Assembly: GCA_038380435.1 (NCBI GenBank)
Contig: JAWZYU010000010.1
Location: forward strand, 45,852,135-45,916,134
Direction: 5' to 3'
DNA from: Ryuthela nishihirai
Lineage: Eukaryota; Arthropoda; Arachnida; Araneae; Heptathelidae
Length of the DNA: 64,000 nucleotides
This document shows, one piece after another, positions 1-11,733 of this stretch. Positions within the stretch are counted from its first letter, which is position 1. Each line of letters opens with the position of its first letter. Below the pieces are notes generated by a model, which did no database searches, was not told where the DNA came from, and was given only the letters and a program-made list of their open reading frames with translations. The position numbers and the translations under genes are program-made.

Positions 1-1254
1 AATTGGGGAAATTAATCGTCATATGGAATAAAAGGAAGATGAGATTTTAAAGTCAGGAGTCTGAGTTTTATTGTCTTCATATCCTCTTTTTATATGATGT
101 CATTTGCGCGATCCCTATACCTACACTTTCGGTCTGGAGCATTCACTGAACTTTCATCTCTTGAGTTTAACATTCTCGCACATCACACTATTGAAATGTA
201 TTGGTCTTGTGACCTTGCTATTTAAAACATTGTGGAGCAAGGAAAGTGTCGCTCAGACACATTTTTTGCAAACAACAACATTGGCCTAAGGCATATACAC
301 AGTTCATGTGGTCCTGGTGTTGTCATTGAAATGCGGAAGAACAAACATCCAGGTCAAAAACTACACCACGAACTGAGACTACTATACGATTAAAATATGT
401 ATTAGGCTACATACCATCCTTTCGTGATGAATTTATGCTATGAATTTGGTTCTCTGGACATATAAGTTTTTCGTAAAGAATAAACGTCAGTTTATTAAAT
501 CTTGGATTCATAATGTCGTAAACGGCAAACTTGGAAAGAAATCAGAAATTTGTCTTCATAAAAACAGAAAGCTACCGGCTGGAAATGAAATTTCACTTTT
601 GTCAATTTCACCCGTTACCGACGTGCTACGAATCGACTTAAAATTACACCACTGCCAAGTATAAAGAGGATTAATCACACCGCCGTGAAATCATCAACAA
701 TGTATATCTATGTCGCTCCCATGGTGCCACTGGACCTGTCAATCACAACACAGACGCCGAAGACATCGTGTCCGATTTCAGAAAGTTTTAATATTTTTTT
801 TATTTTACATTAGAGGAAAAGCCCCAAAAGAATAGGACAATTAGTTGTGTCGATAGATCATATGCTAAAGAAATTAAATGTGTGAAACGCAGATACTACT
901 GGTTGAAACACAGATATGAAATTTCACGATGACCGCGCGACAAACCAGTATAGATTATGCGTAATCTATCCTATGTTTTTGACCTCCCTGTCTATACGTA
1001 GCCTAAAACGTTGCTGGATCTTTTATGCAAATGTGACAGTATAAATTCATGTGGTCAGGCCTATATCTAGAGAAAAATCGAGAAGGAAGGGAGGGAAACG
1101 GCAAGAAACACGATCGATCCGGTGAAATGTAAAAGGGATAATAACAAAATGAATTCCTACTGTACTGTAATATTTCCCCCTCCTTTTAACAGGTCTGAAA
1201 TTTTTATGAAAAATGAATGATATATACACTGTTGTATCAGAATAATATGATAAC

Positions 1255-2535
1255 CTACCAAAAACGGGAAATAACCACCCTTGGCCTGGATGACAGTGGC
1301 GAGACGGCATGGCATGGACGCAATGAGGCCCTGGAAGTTTGCCAGAGGCACACGTGACAATTCACACTCCAGCAGAGCATGGTGGCTCCGGAGATGACGT
1401 GGTTGTTGGTCGTGCACGCCGAACCTGTCGATCCAAATAGTCCCACAAGAGCTCTATGGGATTCAGGTCGGGAGATTTCGCCGGCCAAGGGAGAACAGAG
1501 ACATCGCTGTCGTGTTCCTGGAACCAGTCACGCACCACTTTAGTGACATGGCAGGGCACATTGTCCTGTTGGTAGACACCATCATCAACAGGGTATACTC
1601 CAACATGAAGGGATGCATGTGGTCAGCGAGGATGGACAGGTAGCCATTGGTGTTCAAGGACCTATCCAGTGGTACCAGCGGTCCCAGGTCATACTAGGTA
1701 AACATCCTCCAGACATGCACACTGCCACCGCCGGCCTATACTTGATTGACAAGCGTGTCCGGGTGTTGTTTCACATGTGTCTGACGCCATATCCGCCACC
1801 GCCCGTCACTTATGTGGAATAGAAATCTCAATTCTTCAGAGAAGCCAACCTTTTTCCACTCTTCCACTGTCCAATGACAGCAAGAAACACGATAGAGCCG
1901 GTAAAATGTAATAGGGATAATAACAAAACGAATTCCTACTGTACTGTAATATTTCCCCCTCCTTTTAACAGGTCTGTAAATTTTTAAAAAAAATTAATGA
2001 CATATACACTGTCGTATCAGAATAACATGATAACCTACCAAAAAATGGGAATAACCACCCTTGGCCTGGATGACAGTGGCGAGACAGCATGGCATGGACG
2101 CAATGAGGCACTGGAAGGTTGCCAGAGGCACACGTGCGAACTGCAGGCGTCGTTGTCAATGGACCTTAGTTAACATGGGATCCTTTACACAGTGTTGACT
2201 ATGGAGACCCATGCAAAAAAGGGTTCACTCTATTGTTATTGGGGACACGTACCTGGGTGCCCCAACGTTCATTAGAATGGTCAATTGCTGCACTATTGCG
2301 CGTCTATTACCCTTTATCAGTCGACGGAGGCGAGGTTCTCCTCTACGATCGATGACCTTTGTATATGACGTCTGGAGGTACTCGGTGTGCTAGTGGTCGA
2401 CTCTTAGTACACCCTTACTACAGCACCTCGAACTAAGGTCACGAAGTCTGCTGGTTCCGAGATGCTTCCACCCTTAGTGTGGTTGCCGATGACCATTCCA
2501 TTTTGAACGTCCATCAAATCAATACCTCTGCCCAT
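1255..2535 (-). pseudogene. Tc1/mariner-like transposase relic, left-arm copy
   Basis: Degenerate DDE transposase of the IS630-Tc1-mariner superfamily, the enzyme that cuts and pastes its own transposon at TA sites. Visible in the conceptual minus-strand reading are a DNFARPH-type segment that still reads QQDNVPCH, the motif SPDLNPIE, then LWDYLDRQVR, and a C-terminal VIQAKGG-type end. The start I chose at 2535 mirrors the ATG at 40570 in the other arm. The frame is broken by stops and frameshifts. A 256 bp copy of the element's own 3' end (1879-2134) is spliced into the middle, so the coding part is cut in two. Family assignment is firm from the motifs; the gene is dead. Confidence 0.85.
1879..2134 (-). 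repeat. Internal duplicate of the Tc1 3' end inside the same element
   Basis: Positions 1879-2134 repeat 1097-1353 (same order and strand, several mismatches), starting at GCAAGAAACACGAT and ending at GCACACGTG. The right arm has only about 9 bp at this place (near 40970), so the extra copy arose in the left arm after the arms separated, or was lost cleanly from the right. Confidence 0.85.
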
Positions 2536-3242
2536 TGTGCTCACGTTATGCACTATGTCTCATCTGTCCTGGCCGCCCGTTTATATCTCCGTGTGGTCGA
2601 CCTTGTCAGGTGCGCTCTGTGACGCACCTTGGCGGGTACACCGTGATTCCGTGGGTGATCATATTTTTTTGATACGAATGTGTAAATAAGTTTAATAATT
2701 TTGCCTTTATTACCCTTATTTGCATTCTGAAAAGGGGGGGGGGCATGGCACCTTGCCCTTAATTTTCCGACCCTGCATATGATATAAATTTTTTTCAAAA
2801 CATCCTCTACGATATTTGTTATATGAAAACAAGGCAATAAATGAACATATCTATTTTATTATTAAATCAAAGTGTTCTCCATTTTTAACGGAAATGCACC
2901 AGAGTTTTCTCGCATATCCCTAATCAGAGATGGATATCCATGGATAAAGAATAACACCAGATTGAAAATTAGGCTTTTTAAGGTTCCATCTTCTCAGCTC
3001 CCCTCTATGGCTGAATTATACTGCGAGACTCCTGCAAAATGACAAATAGTAGTTTAAAAATTCATTTGTTTATTTATTTATTTTTTATTATTATTTTGAT
3101 AATTGTTCAAAACTTCCAGTAATATATTTTTACTTAGTGTTTACCTTCGATTTTGTTATCTAATTATGCTAAGATTGTATCAATCTGCAACTAGAAACTG
3201 CAACTCAAATCTGCAACAATCTGCAATTTGAGGAAATTAATT

Positions 3243-3545
3243 TGAGTTGTTTCACTTCTAAGCGGCATTTATTTGCACACAGGCTACATGACAAGGTCAC
3301 AAGGACTCCAATTGTTCAGAAACATTTAGGGAAGAGGATCCACTGGACAGCTGTTAGGAGACAGATGGTAGCCTCCCGTCAAGGCCATCCGGCGTGTTCT
3401 TTAACGTGAACAGAGTATGGTACCCCATCAACGAGACCTTGTCTTAACGTTCCATCCCTCGAACGGTGGTATTTTCAAGTCCATCGGTGTCCCCTACTAA
3501 CCGAGGACAGGGTGAGAATGTTGCGGAGATAAGTCTCAAAATAAC
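3243..3545 (-). repeat. SINE S1 copy, left arm (body), head at 8393-8455
   Basis: Minus-strand SINE body: on the plus strand it starts near GAGTTGTTTCACTTCTAAGC and continues through ACAGCTGTTAGGAGACAG. The matching tRNA-like head (CTGGCCCAAGTGGGACTCGA) lies at 8393-8455, on the other side of the LTR and of about 165 bp at 3546-3708. The mirror pieces in the right arm are 39598-39897 and 38633-38692. Confidence 0.75.
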
Positions 3546-3827
3546 TGGCGAGCCGGTCAAAAGTCTCTCCAGACAGGGTGACATGAGATCGGGAAACATG
3601 GAAGTGCACAATGGATACGAAGGAAATGGGACGTCCGATATTATTATAAGGAGCAACAAACAAACAAACAACAACCAAAATGCAACAATAACATAGCACA
3701 ATAAGTATTGCTACAAATTAAACGGATGAGTATTGAGCGTGATTAAACATTAATTTGAATTAATTAATTTAATTTGAGCATTAATAATTAAAATTATTGA
3801 TTTTGATTTATCATTTAATTTGAGCAC

Positions 3828-4433
3828 TTGATTAAACATCTTTTATTAACTAAAAATATACAAGCTATATGCATCCAGGAAGCAATATCAGGTAATATTC
3901 CAGAATTCAATAATTTTATAACTTATACACAGAAAAATAATCAGCATACCAAAGGAATTATAACATATATCAACAAATTTTTACCTCAAAGAAGAATAAA
4001 AACAGAAATAATTAATGACAAATTAGAATGCATAGTAATTCAAATTAAAATATTAAATTTGACAATTAATATTGTTAATATATATAATCCTGGAATTTTA
4101 ATTACCTTTAATCAATACTTAAAATTATTAGAGGATCTTGAAGGAGAAACCATTATATGTGGAGACTTCAACACACACAACAAAACATGGTTCTCTTATA
4201 AAAATGATTACAAAAGTACACATTTATTAAAATATATAGAATATAGAAAATTAATTATACTAAACACAGATCAAACTACAAGATTAAACAAAAATGACAG
4301 ACATTCAGTAATTGATTTAACATTATATACTGAAAAAATAGCAAAAGAAATTGCATGGAATATGTATTCAGACAATATGAGTAGTGATCATTACCCAATT
4401 TTCATTAAATTTAAAAAAAAAAACAGAAGCTAA
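3828..4433 (+). pseudogene. LINE apurinic-type endonuclease domain (fragment)
   Basis: An open frame of about 200 codons. ICIQEA near residue 15 matches the metal-binding Glu region of exonuclease-endonuclease-phosphatase (EEP) nucleases; IICGDFNTHNKTW (about residues 108-120) is the central GDFN motif, and SSDHYPIFIKF near the end is the catalytic SDH motif. The domain nicks target DNA to prime reverse transcription. The N-terminal Asn-containing strand is missing. The frame ends at a run of A residues (about 4417-4427), where a slip shifts the reading into the next segment. Confidence 0.88.
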
Positions 4434-6267
4434 AGACTTTTGTAAAAATAACTAACTGGAATAATTACAAAAATGAACTAAATAATGAAGAAATAAAAGA
4501 AAATATAAATTTAGATTATATTACTATTATAGATAAAGTGAAAAACATAAGTGAAAATTGCACACAGTCTGTACACAAAAAAATACCAAAAAATAACATT
4601 CACACTATCTTTATAAATAAATTAATAGCAATTAGAAGAAAAGTAGAAAGAGATATGTTAAACAAAAAGACATTTATAGAACGTGAAATTTTTAAAAGAT
4701 TAGAAAAAGCAATTTCAAAAAAAATTGTTAATATACAAAAACAAAACTGGAAATTATTTACAGAAAAACTTTCACCTTTAACATCTACAACAAACTTATG
4801 GAGAATCTATAAAAAATTACATAATGAAAAAGAACCAATAAATCCGCTGCAATCCATAGCTCTTAAAAATAAGGAAAGTTTACAAGAAACAACCGAAAAA
4901 TTAGCAACATACTTTATTAATCTACACCATAAACCAAATAATAAAATTGATAACAAATATAACAACTCGAATATAATGCATCAATTCTACAAAAACATAA
5001 ATACAGAATATTTAAATAAACCATTTACATTTTATGAATTAAATTTTGCTATAAGATCCTTAAAATCAAAAACAACAGCAGGACCAGATGGTATCACAAA
5101 TAAAGAATTAAAAAATTTACCAAATAATTGGAAAAATATACTATTGAATAATTTTAATGAAATTTGGAATTCTAAAACTTACCCAAACAGTTGGTTTGAA
5201 AACTCAATGATATTTATTAAAAAAACTAGGAAAAATGCGGACAACTTAAATTCATATAGACCTATATGTCTAGGATCAAATGTATTAAAACTTTTTTGAA
5301 AGAATACTCATAAACAGATTAAATTGGCACATTGAACATTAACAATATATTGAACAATCATATTTATGGCTTTAGACAAGGAAGATCAGCTAAAGATCTT
5401 CTACTAAATCTAATTACTGATGCCGAATATGCAATTAAAAATAAATTATTTTTATTCATACTTAGTATTGATATCGAGAAAGCTTTCGACTCAGTGCCTC
5501 ATAATGGTATCATACACAAAATTAAAGAATTAAATATTTGCGGTAACATGTACAGATTTTTATTTAATATTATTAAAGGAAAAAAATTCAAAATTAAAAT
5601 AGGAAAAAACTTTTCTACACAACATCATTTTAATAATGGACTTATTCAGGGAGACATACTGTCCCCATTATTATTTAATTTATATTTAAATGATCTACAA
5701 AATGTTATACCAGAAAACGTAAAATTTGGAACTTTCGCAGATGATTTGATCTTCTGGTCTTTCATCAAGCATCCTGAAAACATACAAAAAACATTTCAAA
5801 AATTAACTAATAATATCATTAAATATTGTGACACATGGAACCTCTCAATTTCTATTGAAAAAACCATATTAACTTATATTCATAAAAATAAAAAATTACC
5901 AATTGATTTTGAAATTAAAATAAATAATAATAACATAATAATAGTAGATAATTTAAAATTTCTAGGATTACAAATAGATTCAAAATTATCATGGAATTAT
6001 TATATAGAAACAGCAAAAGACAAAGCAAACAAACTATTTAACTTTCTCAGATATTTAGGAAGTTCAAAATGGGGATGTGAAAATAAATATCTTTTACAAA
6101 TATACAATGCAATAATATTTCCAAAATGTTTATATGGAATAGAACTAATTAATAATATATCAAAAACTAAACTAAAAACATTAGAGAATATACAATTAAA
6201 AATATTAAAATTTTGTATAGGACTCCATCAACATACAAATAACTTAAATATTTATGCAGAACTATAA
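4434..6267 (+). pseudogene. LINE reverse transcriptase domain (frameshifted)
   Basis: Open in pieces 4434-5299 and 5332-6267, joined by frameshifts in a T run near 5294 and at about 5331. Reverse-transcriptase landmarks appear in order: AGPDGITNKELKNLP (about 5080), SYRPICLGSNVLK (about 5255), GFRQGRSA (about 5370), the motif A aspartate in SIDIEKAFDSVPH (about 5465-5500), GLIQGDILSPLLFNLYLND (about 5640) and the catalytic FADD box (about 5733-5745), then LKFLGLQID (about 5955). The key aspartates are all still present. It copies LINE RNA into DNA at the nicked target. The remaining reading is intact enough to suggest a fairly young insertion. Confidence 0.93.
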
Positions 6268-7394
6268 TGCCACCTATAAGTATAAAAAAAAATACTTATT
6301 AAATAATCTAATTTTCAGAATTTCATCAAAAAATAACACACATCCAATCATTGATAAAATATTAAATAATTTTAATGACATTTTTACGACTAACTTAGTA
6401 AACAAGAATGAAATAAATGAATTAATTTTAAATAAGAAAAGTGGAGACTATAATATACAAATTCCATATTGGACTTCTACATTCCCTATTTTAAACACAA
6501 ATATTGATAATATACAAACTAAAAAAGCACATGATATTGATACTCTTAAACTACTTTCAGAACTGCAAATAAATAACAGATATAAAGATTTTATACACAT
6601 ATACACGGACGGATCTCTTAGTGAAGATAGAAATAAATTAGCTGGAGCTTTTATATGCCCAGAAGAAAACTATGAATATCTTTTTAAATTCAACAAACCT
6701 CATCCTATTTTAACTGCAGAAATATCTGCAATCATTTTAGCATTAAATTGGGCTTTAAAATTTAAAAATTAAAATATTGTAGTTTTCACTGACAGTAAAG
6801 CGTCGATAGAAACAATGTATAATGATCCTTCAAAAAGTAATTTCAAAATTTTTATAAATGACATTCTCATCATAACAAAAAATCATATAATCAACAGAAA
6901 TATTATACATATACAATGGATACCTAGTCATGTAGGAATAAAATATAATGAAATAGTAGATAAAAAAGCAAATACAGCAATAAATATAATTCCTAACTAC
7001 AACACACCTTTTTTTTATATTTTTATTTAAAAAACTAAATAAAGTAAATATCATAAATGATACACAAAAATAGTATGATACAAATGCAAATAACACATTT
7101 AGATATGATATTTCACATGCTATAAATAAATTCAACAATTTTGGTCTGAATAAAAAAGAAATAAATATAATTCTGAAAATCAAAACAAACTCAGCAAACA
7201 CAAAAGCAAGATTATATAGAATGAAAAAAAATGATTCTCCGGCATGTAATAAATGTATGGAATATGAGAATCTTGAACATATATTGTTCAAGTGTAAAAA
7301 ATATGATCAAGAAAGAGAAAAATACTTTAATGCTTTGAGAAAATGTAATATTTCAAATTTCAACTTTAAAAGCATTTTGGAGCCTGAGAATTAA
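6254..7394 (+). pseudogene. LINE RNase H domain and C-terminal zinc knuckle
   Basis: The frame after the reverse transcriptase runs 6254-6772, is stopped by one TAA, continues 6776-7030, then degenerates to about 7394. RNase H active-site residues are visible: IYTDGS (about 6600), AEISAIILALNWAL (about 6715), VVFTDSKAS after the stop (about 6785), and IPSHVGI...NEIVDKKAN (about 6920-6970). The end carries CNKCMEYENLEHILFKC (7244-7294), a Cys-x2-Cys-x8-His-x4-Cys knuckle common at LINE C-termini. RNase H removes template RNA during integration. Confidence 0.88.
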
Positions 7395-7464
7395 AAAAAA
7401 AAAGCAAAATGCTATAAATTATTAATAACATATATTAAACAAATCCATATGTTTAATATATTAT

Positions 7465-7580
7465 AAAAAAAAATAAATAAAAAAATAAAAATAAATAAAT
7501 AAATAAATAAAAATAAATAAATAAAAAATAATAAAAAATAAATAAAAAATAATAATAAAATAAATAAATAAATAAAAAAA
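7465..7580 (+). repeat. LINE 3' simple repeat, (TAAA)n-like
   Basis: More than 100 bp of nearly pure A/T dominated by AAATAAATAAAT units, with a few AATAATA interruptions, inside the LINE and upstream of its last 100 bp. This is the usual slippage-generated tail of target-primed reverse transcription. Confidence 0.85.
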
Positions 7581-8392
7581 AATATATTTTGTTCACTGAT
7601 TACAAAATGCTTCTGAATGAGTTTGCTACCGGGTGGAATCCTGGTAGCAAGAAGATTCAATTGTTGATGTGTTAGTAAGTAAGTATTGAGCGTGAGTTCA
7701 AGTAAAATATGTCAATAAAAATTAAAAAGCAATGCAATTTATTACAAAAGAATGGATGAAATTATTTGTTCAAACTAAGTCAACCGGCACGAAACTCTAT
7801 AACAATACAAATGTAAACTTTCAGAAGAGTCCATTATCTTAATTCTATTCACACCCAAATCACAAAACAAGGCTAATATCATTCAGTGAACAATAAAATC
7901 ATGTTGGCAAAAAATATACAATCTACAGAGAATATCCTTAGCAATTTCTAAACAAACTAAATAACTATATACTAAATCACTTCCTTCTAAGGTTTTGGTC
8001 ATCAAGTATTCCAAAACTGTGGCTAAGTGTACTGGTTTCTCAGAACCAATTCTTTTCAGACGTTGATCACCACGCGAAAGATGATAAAATTTCCTTTTTC
8101 TTTGCTAGTTTACTAACATGATCCACATTAATAAACCTGTAAACCTCCCGTGCACTTATCACATAAAATATTTCTTTTTTTAACCACTTTAATGTGTATA
8201 AACTGACACTGATTATGTCTTCTTTCACATATCAATAACTCCAACATATCAATTCTTTCTTTCTTATTTTTCAGATAGGTTCTGTGTTCCAATTCGTTGG
8301 TTACGCAATTCTCACGCAGAAGCATACCCGACATTCATGGCACGTTTGTCATAAATTCACTGTAGCTCGTTCATCTGTCGTAACAATGTCAA

Positions 8393-8455
8393 CACTGGCC
8401 CAAGTGGGACTCGAAACTGGGAATAGCAGATTACGAGCCTGGCGTACTACCGAGA
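8393..8455 (-). repeat. SINE S1 tRNA-like head, separated by LTR and LINE
   Basis: Carries the B-box-like GGGACTCGAAACTGGG complement and GATTACGAGCCTGGCG, the tRNA-derived part of SINE S1, immediately outside the solo LTR. Together with 3243-3545 it shows three generations of nesting: SINE, then LTR, then LINE. Confidence 0.7.
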
Positions 8456-8879
8456 GTTAAGAAGATTCTACTGCAACGCAAATGTATCGGTGAAAAGAAA
8501 ATTATGCTCCATCGTTTAGCTTACAAAAATCCAAAATCATAAATAAGATTAGGAACCTGCAAATCAAAATGCCACAGTACACATTTCTTACACAACAATT
8601 CCTTTATGGTGTAGCCAGTATTTCCAGAAATGCCTCTCAAATTAGATTAATTTCTCACTGTTTCTTCAATCATTAACGATTCCATTTCGCTCTAAATTTC
8701 TTTTTCTGTCTGTTTATTTTTTCCCTTTTGAACTGTTGGTAAAGGAATATTTGGAGAACATATTGCTCACGACAAACCTGCAGGAACCACATTGATTAAA
8801 ATACAAAGTGTAAGAGTGCCGGCTTTCGTAAATCACCGATTCCTTTAAACATTATAGAGGATAAACTAAGAGTTAAAAA

Positions 8880-9790
8880 AACCCATACCACTAGAAGATC
8901 GCCTCATCCGCCGACAAGCAACCTATGACTCCTTGCGATATCTACAGCAATACAATACAATCACATGCACATCGTCTGTGATGCATCGAGAGCGTGACAT
9001 GGAAGGGGCAATACACCTCATCTTCTTGTTGGATGAGTCACGCTTCAGTTTGGGTGTTCAAGGTTTGGATTCTGCAGTCAGCAACAGGATCCGACACACA
9101 TCCGGGAGTGCCCCAGTGTCTGCACCCCAGTGTTCTGGTGTGGGATAACATCAGTTATGACTCCAGAACATCTTTAGTGTATGTCCAGGGAACATCGACA
9201 GCTCAATGTTACGTTGACAGCATTCTGGTGTTCCATTGTCTACCTATCCTGCAGAGTTCTCTTGATGCTATTTTTTAGCAGGAAAAATCAAGTCCACATA
9301 CAACACGCATTGTCCAACAGTGTTTACAGGATGTCAACCTGTACCTTGGCCTGCTATGTCCCGGAATGTCTCCGCTAGAGAGCACATACTGTATAGGACG
9401 TACTGGGTCGATTTCTCGAACAGCGTCCGCAACCAGCACATATACTGGACACTCTGTGTTTCCATTTGGAGAAAAAATGCGGAAAGTGACTCAATATACT
9501 ATTAGAGACCTGAATGCATCGGTGCCTCGATGTCAGGCTGTATACATTGCCGCCAATTACGGTAATACATCTCCGCATATTAAGGGTGTGTTTAGTGTCC
9601 CCTATAAGGTCTCTCAATATGCTTCCATACCCCGTACTGAGCCCATATTGGAGTCACCTAAACCACAACCTTAATATGCACTCAGATGATTGTGCGATTA
9701 ATCTATATTTAACATGCTCTACCACTCTGCTCAGTTTCACCGTGGTTCGAGGTTTGGTTCATTGTGTTGCAATATTTCTGTCCATGAGTG
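8880..9790 (+). pseudogene. Second Tc1-like transposase relic, left arm
   Basis: Degenerate Tc1-type transposase in a truncated element. The first catalytic Asp is in LLDESRFSLGVQ (about 9030). A later stretch reads PHTTRIVQQCLQDVNL (about 9305-9350), matching the region around the second Asp, but the Asp itself is changed (QEKSSPH where QDNARPH is usual). The third acidic region is eroded to MSPLES. The 3' terminal inverted repeat ends ...TCTGTCCATGAGTG at 9790 followed by TA, the standard Tc1 target site. The 5' end is missing. It is not functional. Confidence 0.82.
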
Positions 9791-9822
9791 TATAATACAA
9801 AGCGATTTTTCGAAAATGCGAT

Positions 9823-10257
9823 GTTCTTTAAGAAGGCAAATATATCTGTAGCATAACAGAGTGTGCTTTATATTAAATATCTAAATTTTCGTACTTTCGC
9901 ACTTTGGCAACCCGAACAGTGTAGATGCCTTGATAGTAATTTTTTAATTGCCTTCCTTGTTGTCGAAAGTCACTTGTAAACTAAAAAGTTGCAAATATTC
10001 ACGATATGGCATCATCAAAATATTCAACAGCTGGAAAATCTTGTTCGATCCTCTTTTCGAATAAGAATGAAAAGATATAGAGGAAGTTGAAACAGGAAAA
10101 GTATTTCATCTTCGTAACAATAGAAAAGAAACATTTGAAACTAATAAGGATGCACCGAACGCACGACGGAGTTAAAATTTAAAGTTAATCAAGTAGTAAA
10201 ATTAAATAATGGCTTTCCAATAAATGAATATATAAATGAATTGGTTGGAATGTTTTT
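9823..10257. other. No gene seen
   Basis: AT-rich sequence mirrored at about 36706-37135. No open frame longer than a few dozen codons, no repeat family identified beyond the inverted-arm match. Confidence 0.6.
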
Positions 10258-10350
10258 TGTTTTACCTCTGAGCATCACGTTTGTCACAGAATGAGTTAAA
10301 TGGCAAGGTCACAAGCAACCCAAGGGCTCAGATTTCGGTAAGGAAGTTTC
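10258..10350 (-). repeat. Partial SINE S1 (tail only), left arm; mirror at 36595-36705
   Basis: Starts TTTTACCTCTGAGCATCACG and shows the SINE 3' landmarks (AATGGCAAGGTCACAAGCAA, CCCAAGGGCTCAG). The tRNA head is absent. The mirror sequence is present in the right arm. Confidence 0.65.
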
Positions 10351-10487
10351 ATGCAGAATGCACTTAGAAAAGTAGCACACTTAGAAAATTTTAATAGGGA
10401 GTGGGGGAGGGGAGGTTGGCATGCTTGAATCTAATTGGAGAGGTGACATACTTGAGAATCAAATTTTCATGGATTCATTGGATAATA

Positions 10488-10690
10488 CACTGGTTTCCAT
10501 AAATTAAGGAAAATCTATACGTTAAGTCAATGGAAAGCTAAAGTCAAAGTTCTATAACATGTATTTTTTTTTTAAATGTGATCTCAGATAAAAATCTCAA
10601 TCAAATAAATCAATATCTCGGTTTTACACAATGTTCGTTCAGTACTTAATCAGTTTGGAAGTTTGAATATTTAACAACAGCAACCACAAA
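10488..10690 (+). repeat. Half of a foldback MITE, left arm
   Basis: Starts CACTGGTTTCCATAAATTAA after a TA at 10486-10487 and matches one arm of the full-length foldback element at 35910-36468. The other half is missing here, where the left arm joins directly to sequence that pairs with about 34460. Confidence 0.75.
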
Positions 10691-10774
10691 ACAGTGACTG
10701 AATGAGTTTGCATAGACCCTTTTCTATGCAGGAATATTCATTGTGTGATAGCTCATCATCATCATCAAACTCTC

Positions 10775-11235
10775 AGTCGTTTGACATAGAGCCATGTCTG
10801 GTGAAACCTTTTGCAAATAGTTTGACTCGAAACTCTCTCGCAATGGCAACAGAAAGTTCCGAATCCAAAAGATGCTGGAAGACGTTGCCGTATGACGTCG
10901 GATTGTTAGCGCACGATAGAGGTCATACGGTAAACAAAATGTAAGTTTCTGCGCTGTTATCAGTCAGTCTTCGACGACCTTGCATTCATCTATGGCTAAC
11001 GTCTCTTGTCTGTTGGAATTGTCTCCATAATCTTTAGAGCACTGATTAAGTTATATTTTTACACTCCTAGTCATATCGGTCTGGGATCGGATGGACTCCG
11101 ATCATATCGATTGCTCTACCATGTGTGAAAAGTGTTCATATGATGTTTCTACGCCATATTGTTATTGACACCAGCAAATGCACACAGCGCTTGCTAAACA
11201 GAAAATAAGTGTCACATAATGAGAGCCAGCTGTTG
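10775..11235. other. Dispersed sequence with short ORF, no gene supported
   Basis: A 79-codon plus frame begins at 10702 and ends beside a donor-like ATGTAAGT (about 10940). The right-arm mirror (34270-34440) carries a one-base difference that breaks this frame, so coding is doubtful. The inverted motif CCGTATGACGTC...GAGGTCATACGG (10889-10929) is conserved in both arms. Confidence 0.4.
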
Positions 11236-11592
11236 AGATTTATCTCCTCTAAATTCCCATACTGCCGTAGGTCAGAAAGTGGATCCCGATGGGCTTAGAA
11301 AGGTCACCTTCCGTCCGATAGGTAGTACGTGCAGAAGAACCGCGCTCTGTGTGCAAGGAGAGCAACGGTCTGTGCACATTAAAGAGCAGTTGAATGTCCT
11401 TGATGAGAAGCTTCCTTTACTTAATAGTTGTACATATCTACAGTGTCGGACATATATATATGATGTTTCAGTAATTTTAGATACAACGGTTCTCCTTCCC
11501 CTAATCAATTCTGAACCTTTGGGGTCCTTGTGACCTGACTACGTAGCTCATTGTGGGCAAAAAGAGGTGCAACTCAAAGGTAAAACAACCTA
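11236..11592 (+). repeat. SINE S1 copy, left arm; mirror at 33620-33990
   Basis: Plus-strand sense. It starts near GAGATTTATCTCC, passes GATGGGCTTAGAAAGGTCAC and ends GGTGCAACTCAAAGGTAAAA. A short foreign stretch around 11425-11500 (CAGTGTCGGACATATATATA) interrupts the body in both arms, so that interruption predates the inverted duplication. Confidence 0.75.
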
Positions 11593-11733
11593 ACACAATT
11601 TGGGCCACGAGAATTGATAGCGAAAAAAAATATTTTTTGACATCACCTGCTTTCTGACTATAAACAATACACACCTAAAGTGAATGCTATGCTTAATTCA
11701 TATTAATTTAAATATAAATTATTTATGCAGTTT

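Larger units (their letters stand above)
3743..7681 (+). mobile_element. 5'-truncated non-LTR retrotransposon (LINE) with RNase H
   Basis: Flanked by a perfect 14 bp target duplication, AGTATTGAGCGTGA, at 3729-3742 and 7682-7695; the right arm has the single uninterrupted site near 39395. The order is endonuclease, reverse transcriptase, RNase H and a C-terminal CCHC knuckle, followed by a (TAAA)n-rich tail at about 7465-7580 and a short unique 3' end. The order with RNase H fits the I/Jockey-like group of LINEs. The first ORF (gag-like) and the N-terminus of the endonuclease are missing, so the copy was truncated at the 5' end on insertion. Composition is markedly A-rich on the sense strand, unlike the flanks. 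Confidence 0.93.
3709..8385 (-). repeat. Solo LTR, left-arm copy, interrupted by a LINE
   Basis: Mirror of the solo LTR at 38697-39424. In the minus orientation it begins TGTTACGACAG at 8385 and ends GTAGCA at 3709. It sits inside a SINE whose two parts are 3243-3545 and 8393-8455. A 3.9 kb LINE with its own target duplication is inserted 20-30 bp from its end. LTR sequence proper is 3709-3742 plus 7682-8385. No internal retroviral-type genes remain, as expected of a solo LTR left by recombination. Confidence 0.65.

Noticed and set aside
3490..3720. Overlapping ORFs on both strands at 3444-3701 and mirror 39432-39689
   Set aside because: SINE body plus GTTTGTTTG-rich sequence; both strands open equally.
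6830..7291. 153-codon minus-strand ORF over the LINE 3' part
   Set aside because: Antisense shadow of the A-rich RNase H region; Phe/Ile/Tyr-rich composition and no motif.
7412..7660. 82-codon Phe/Leu/Ile-rich minus ORF that looks like membrane segments
   Set aside because: Translation of the (TAAA)n simple repeat.
10702..10944. 80-codon ORF next to a GTAAGT donor
   Set aside because: The mirror copy in the right arm has a frame-breaking one-base difference and the ORF starts in junction filler, so no evidence of selection.
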